Part shown: one piece after another, positions 61,196 to 64,000 of the stretch
Numbering within the stretch: the stretch's first letter is position 1
Layout: each line of letters begins with the position of its first letter
Source: Rhodocytophaga aerolata
Lineage (GTDB): Bacteria > Bacteroidota > Bacteroidia > Cytophagales > 172606-1
NCBI RefSeq assembly: GCF_030503435.1
Contig: NZ_JAUKPO010000010.1
Coordinates: forward strand, 62,001-126,000
Direction of reading: 5' to 3'
DNA: 64,000 bases
Made by a program: the position numbers and the translations under genes
Notes under the pieces: model-generated
Seen by the model: the letters and a program-made list of their open reading frames with translations, nothing else
Told to the model about the DNA's origin: nothing
Databases searched by the model: none

Positions 61196-63637
61196 CTAAA
61201 ATTTGTACGAAACTGTAGCAGCATACTGCCTGGGGGCAATCGGGTTTATGCTATTATCGTCATGGGCATAATAGCCAAGTACATTCAATAAATTAGTTAT
61301 CCGCAGCCGCAACGATACATTATGGATACTATATCCGGCAGAGGCATCTAGCTGGAAGATGTTAGGTAAAGGAATCAAGCGAAAGGCATCATTTGGTATG
61401 GTAAGGCGGGTAGAGCGGCCTGCAACCATTCCGGCCATATAAAAACTGCTTAACCCTACGTTAAATCCTTTCAGTCCTGTATTCTGGAAGGTATAATACA
61501 TACTAGCGTTGGCTGTATGGGCAGGATTGTAACGTAAGCGGCTGCCTACTTCAAAAATATTGCTTTTGGTATATTTTGTCTGGTTGTAGCTATAGCCACC
61601 TATAAAAGAGAAGCCGTGCACAGTTCTGGTTGATAAGTCTACTTCTACTCCCTGGCTGGTTACTTCTCCGGCTAACTCTTGTGCATTTGGCCTGTCAGGA
61701 TTAAAGTTAGGACTGGTTTGTAAGATAACTTGTGATAGGTTGCTATTCACAATTCGATATATCGTCACATTGGCTGAAAGCAAACCTTTAAATAAATCAT
61801 TCTTAACTCCTACTTCATATTGATCTATAAATGACGGAGGGAGTGTAGCTCCAGAAGGATCAACAGCCGTATTTTGATTAAAAGAATTAGCATAGCTTGT
61901 AAAAATAGAAGTAGTTTTTAATGGCTGGTATACTATGCCAAATCTGGGTGTAAAGGCATGGTCATAACGTGTGGGTACACCAGATACACTAGCAGGTGTT
62001 GTTTTTGTGGCATTTGTATATATATTGCTGCTAATTTCTATATATGTATACCGGATACCAGCTAACACTTTTAATTTATCAGAAATGGATAATAAATCCT
62101 GAAGGTATACCCCACCTCTACCTGTAATATTTTTAGTCACAGAAAGTTTTACAGCCGAAGGAATATCTTCACGGCTAGCAAATTCCCCTAGATTAAATAC
62201 ATTGATTTTGTCATATCTAGCATCAATGGAATCTGGCTTTGCCAGGTTTGCATATATTCCAAAACTTGGAGAATTTGAGCGGTACTGATCGGCATCCGCC
62301 CCAAACAACAGGTTATGTTTCAGAAAACCTGTGCTGAACTGGCCTGTTAAATCAACTTGTGCCAGGAAATAAGTTTCATCATTGGCACTGCGCTGTAGGC
62401 TTCTATTTAACTGCGTGCTATCCTTTGCATTGAAAGAAGTAGGACGGGAAGTAGCATATAAATTACTGTTATATTTTTGAATTCCACCAATGGCCCGTAA
62501 CTGCCAGTTCTGATTCAGGCGATGGGTAATAGTAGTAGTGATGCTTTTCTGTTCCACCTGGTAATTTCCCCAGGAAGCTCCCAGGAAACGGTTACGCGGA
62601 ACATCCAGAATTGTGTATTTGAAAGCACCCACGCCATAATCAGGGGTGCGGTTGTCTTTCAGATAATCGCCTTCTACCAGTATATCTGTTTTACTGGTGG
62701 CTTTAAACAATACTGATGGATTAATATAAAAGCGTTCGGATTTTACTTCATCGCGGAAACTCTGCGCATTTTCATAGGTGGTATTTAACCGGTAGGCAAT
62801 TTTGTCGCTGTTATTAATGGCTCCATATACATCCAGAGAAGGTTTGTAAAAATTGTAGCTGCCTATACGCATAGAGAGCTCGCCGCCATTTTCAAATTTT
62901 GGTTTTTTTGTTACCAGGTTCAGTACACCGCCCGCCGCTACGTTTCCAAATAAAATGGCACTGCTGCCTTTCAGTATTTCTACTTTCTCCAGAGAACTGG
63001 TTTCCGGCATTACACCATTATTAAACCGCACACCATTTCTGAAGGTATTGTTGCTGCCGAATGCGAAACCACGGGCGGCTATTTCTTCCTGAATGCCACC
63101 GGTAGTGCCCATAGTATATACGCCATTGGCATTGCGCAGCACATCGCTGATACGCAGCGTTTGCTGCTGATCCATTATCTCCCGGTCTATAATAGCAATG
63201 CTCTGTGGCAAATCCATGGGTCTGATAGCAATTTTGCCCACATTCACCGGCTGCTCATTCATGGTTTTTCTGCCAGTGACTACTACATCGGATAATTGCT
63301 GGGAGGCTTCAGAGAGTACAAAATCTACCTGTGCAACTTCTCCAGCAACAACGCTTACCTGCTTCTCCTGCGTTTGCAAACCTACAAATGATACAATAAG
63401 TGTGTAGCTGCCTGGTTTTACATGTTTTATCAGGTAATTCCCTTCATCAGAGGTTGTCGTTCCTTTGGTAGCCCCTTTTAAGGTTACATTCACAAAAGCA
63501 GCCGGCTTGCCATCACTGGAAGTAATATGGCCTGTAATCGTTCCAACCTGCGCTTTGGCAGCCATTGAAGATAATAGTAGTATACTCAGGCAAAGAATAG
63601 AGAAGTAAAGGTGTTTGATAGATAGAGATGGGTTCAC
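61196..63637 (-). CDS. TonB-dependent siderophore receptor with carboxypeptidase-regulatory-like domain
   Basis: This 813-residue outer-membrane protein starts at GTG 63637 (VNPSLSIKHL) with a signal peptide (LYFSILCLSILLLSSMAAKA). A carboxypeptidase-regulatory-like domain follows (VGTITGHITSSDGKPAAFVN). The plug carries the features of siderophore receptors (RPMDLPQSIAIIDREIMDQQ, GFAFGSNNTFRNGVRFN). The 22-strand barrel comes last and ends in YAATVSYKF with terminal Phe. It imports ferric-siderophore with energy from TonB. Two iron-box-like repeats stand 26 and 63 bases upstream of its start, consistent with iron regulation. The PepSY gene follows. Confidence 0.95.
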   Translation of the reverse strand: MNPSLSIKHLYFSILCLSILLLSSMAAKAQVGTITGHITSSDGKPAAFVNVTLKGATKGTTTSDEGNYLIKHVKPGSYTLIVSFVGLQTQEKQVSVVAGEVAQVDFVLSEASQQLSDVVVTGRKTMNEQPVNVGKIAIRPMDLPQSIAIIDREIMDQQQTLRISDVLRNANGVYTMGTTGGIQEEIAARGFAFGSNNTFRNGVRFNNGVMPETSSLEKVEILKGSSAILFGNVAAGGVLNLVTKKPKFENGGELSMRIGSYNFYKPSLDVYGAINNSDKIAYRLNTTYENAQSFRDEVKSERFYINPSVLFKATSKTDILVEGDYLKDNRTPDYGVGAFKYTILDVPRNRFLGASWGNYQVEQKSITTTITHRLNQNWQLRAIGGIQKYNSNLYATSRPTSFNAKDSTQLNRSLQRSANDETYFLAQVDLTGQFSTGFLKHNLLFGADADQYRSNSPSFGIYANLAKPDSIDARYDKINVFNLGEFASREDIPSAVKLSVTKNITGRGGVYLQDLLSISDKLKVLAGIRYTYIEISSNIYTNATKTTPASVSGVPTRYDHAFTPRFGIVYQPLKTTSIFTSYANSFNQNTAVDPSGATLPPSFIDQYEVGVKNDLFKGLLSANVTIYRIVNSNLSQVILQTSPNFNPDRPNAQELAGEVTSQGVEVDLSTRTVHGFSFIGGYSYNQTKYTKSNIFEVGSRLRYNPAHTANASMYYTFQNTGLKGFNVGLSSFYMAGMVAGRSTRLTIPNDAFRLIPLPNIFQLDASAGYSIHNVSLRLRITNLLNVLGYYAHDDNSINPIAPRQYAATVSYKF

Positions 63638-63662
63638 GGTGGTTTATTTAAAAAAATAGTTG

Positions 63663-63682
63663 TTTAGATCAATTCTAAATAA
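63663..63682. promoter_or_regulatory. Iron-box-like repeat 1
   Basis: TTTAGATCAATTCTAAATAA is an imperfect palindrome (TTTAGA-N5-TCTAAA core). Its position in front of a siderophore receptor suggests a Fur or DtxR-like operator. Confidence 0.5.
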
Positions 63683-63699
63683 AGCTCAAAACAAAGTAT

Positions 63700-63722
63700 T
63701 ATTTAGACTAATTCCAAATAAT
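63700..63722. promoter_or_regulatory. Iron-box-like repeat 2
   Basis: TATTTAGACTAATTCCAAATAAT repeats box 1 with few changes (centre-to-centre distance about 38 bases). Two copies in tandem strengthen the operator call. Confidence 0.5.
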
Positions 63723-64000
63723 TTTTCCAATAAAATTTATCATACATCGACATATGGAAATTGGGGAGTTTTACTCACATAAATAGCCTGCAAAGAATAG
63801 ATGCCCTGATAGGTAAGTTGAACTTAATTGATGTAGAGTGGGGCATTCGGGATAGCACAAAGGGAATATAGGCAGCTAATACATAGGTACCTCACTCCTA
63901 TTCATCTTTACCACACTACGACATTGGATTGATTTATATTCTGCACTAAAAGATAATAACAATTCCTACGCACTGAAAGATGTGGTGCTGGTAGAATATA

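Larger units (their letters stand above)
63638..64000. other. Upstream region of the TonB receptor, no gene called
   Basis: This region contains two operator-like repeats (63663-63682 and 63700-63722). Further right a plus-strand frame without stop from 63886 to the edge reads SLLFIFTTLRHWIDLYSALK and continues; it has no ATG. It may be a gene remnant or chance. Confidence 0.4.

Overview
The window comes from the chromosome of a Bacteroidota bacterium, most likely a gliding member of the Cytophagales. Four observations support this. There is a gliding-motility ABC permease (GldF). There is a secreted protein with a type IX secretion-type C-terminal sorting domain. There is a TonB-dependent receptor with a carboxypeptidase-regulatory-like N-terminal domain. 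Several genes carry the Bacteroidota promoter signature TTTG-N19-TAnnTTTG (exact matches upstream of atpD, gldF and a nicotinamidase-like gene). The sequence is moderately AT-rich. Nearly all genes are chromosomal housekeeping or niche-adaptation genes. I found no tRNA, rRNA, CRISPR array, prophage or insertion sequence.

Layout. 1-1 kb: anti-sigma factor (cut by the window edge) and ECF sigma factor. 1.1-3.1 kb: atpDC. 3.3-8.6 kb: PAP2 phosphatase, S9 peptidase and T9SS cargo protein. 9-11.1 kb: two overlapping multi-spanning membrane proteins. 11.2-14 kb: lipoprotein, membrane protein and MltD-like transglycosylase. 14.5-18.8 kb: a tight five-gene operon (barrel-like protein, class C serine hydrolase, CPBP-like membrane protein, LytS-type kinase, LytTR regulator). 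18.9-20.3 kb: orphan hybrid-free histidine kinase. 20.3-22.9 kb: a structured intergenic region and a DEAD-box helicase with a long leader. 23-28.5 kb: LolD-like ATPase, CHRD lipoprotein, zinc-ribbon protein, S1/P1 nuclease and a Zn/Cd P-type ATPase. 28.7-33.8 kb: GNAT/FemAB-like acyltransferase, GH127-like lipoprotein and a large lipoprotein. 33.8-37.3 kb: nicotinamidase-like hydrolase, DUF2490 protein and a tandem pair of ferritin-like proteins. 37.5-39 kb: DUF1206 protein and a divergent GTP cyclohydrolase II homologue. 39.2-43.3 kb: two TIM-barrel isomerases, ThuA and DUF1080 proteins. 43.5-50.7 kb: metG, ppk1, metallophosphoesterase, aminotransferase IV and gldF. 51-54.6 kb: HMA-like protein, cstA, pirin and cold-shock protein. 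54.7-57 kb: fatty-acid desaturase, RRM protein and small proteins. 57.3-59.5 kb: GMC oxidoreductase with its Tat-exported small subunit. 59.8-63.6 kb: PepSY membrane protein and siderophore-type TonB receptor, with iron-box-like repeats upstream.

How they fit together. The GMC dehydrogenase pair plus the DUF1080/ThuA/TIM-barrel cluster look like two separated parts of a 3-keto-sugar route. The cold-shock-domain, desaturase, RRM and DEAD-box helicase genes are a set expected to respond to cold. The TonB receptor and PepSY protein form an iron-uptake pair. The LytS/LytTR operon with a serine hydrolase and a putative membrane protease is the most system-like accessory unit, and I do not know a described function for it. 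Most genes end at clear intrinsic terminators, so many appear to be single-gene transcription units.
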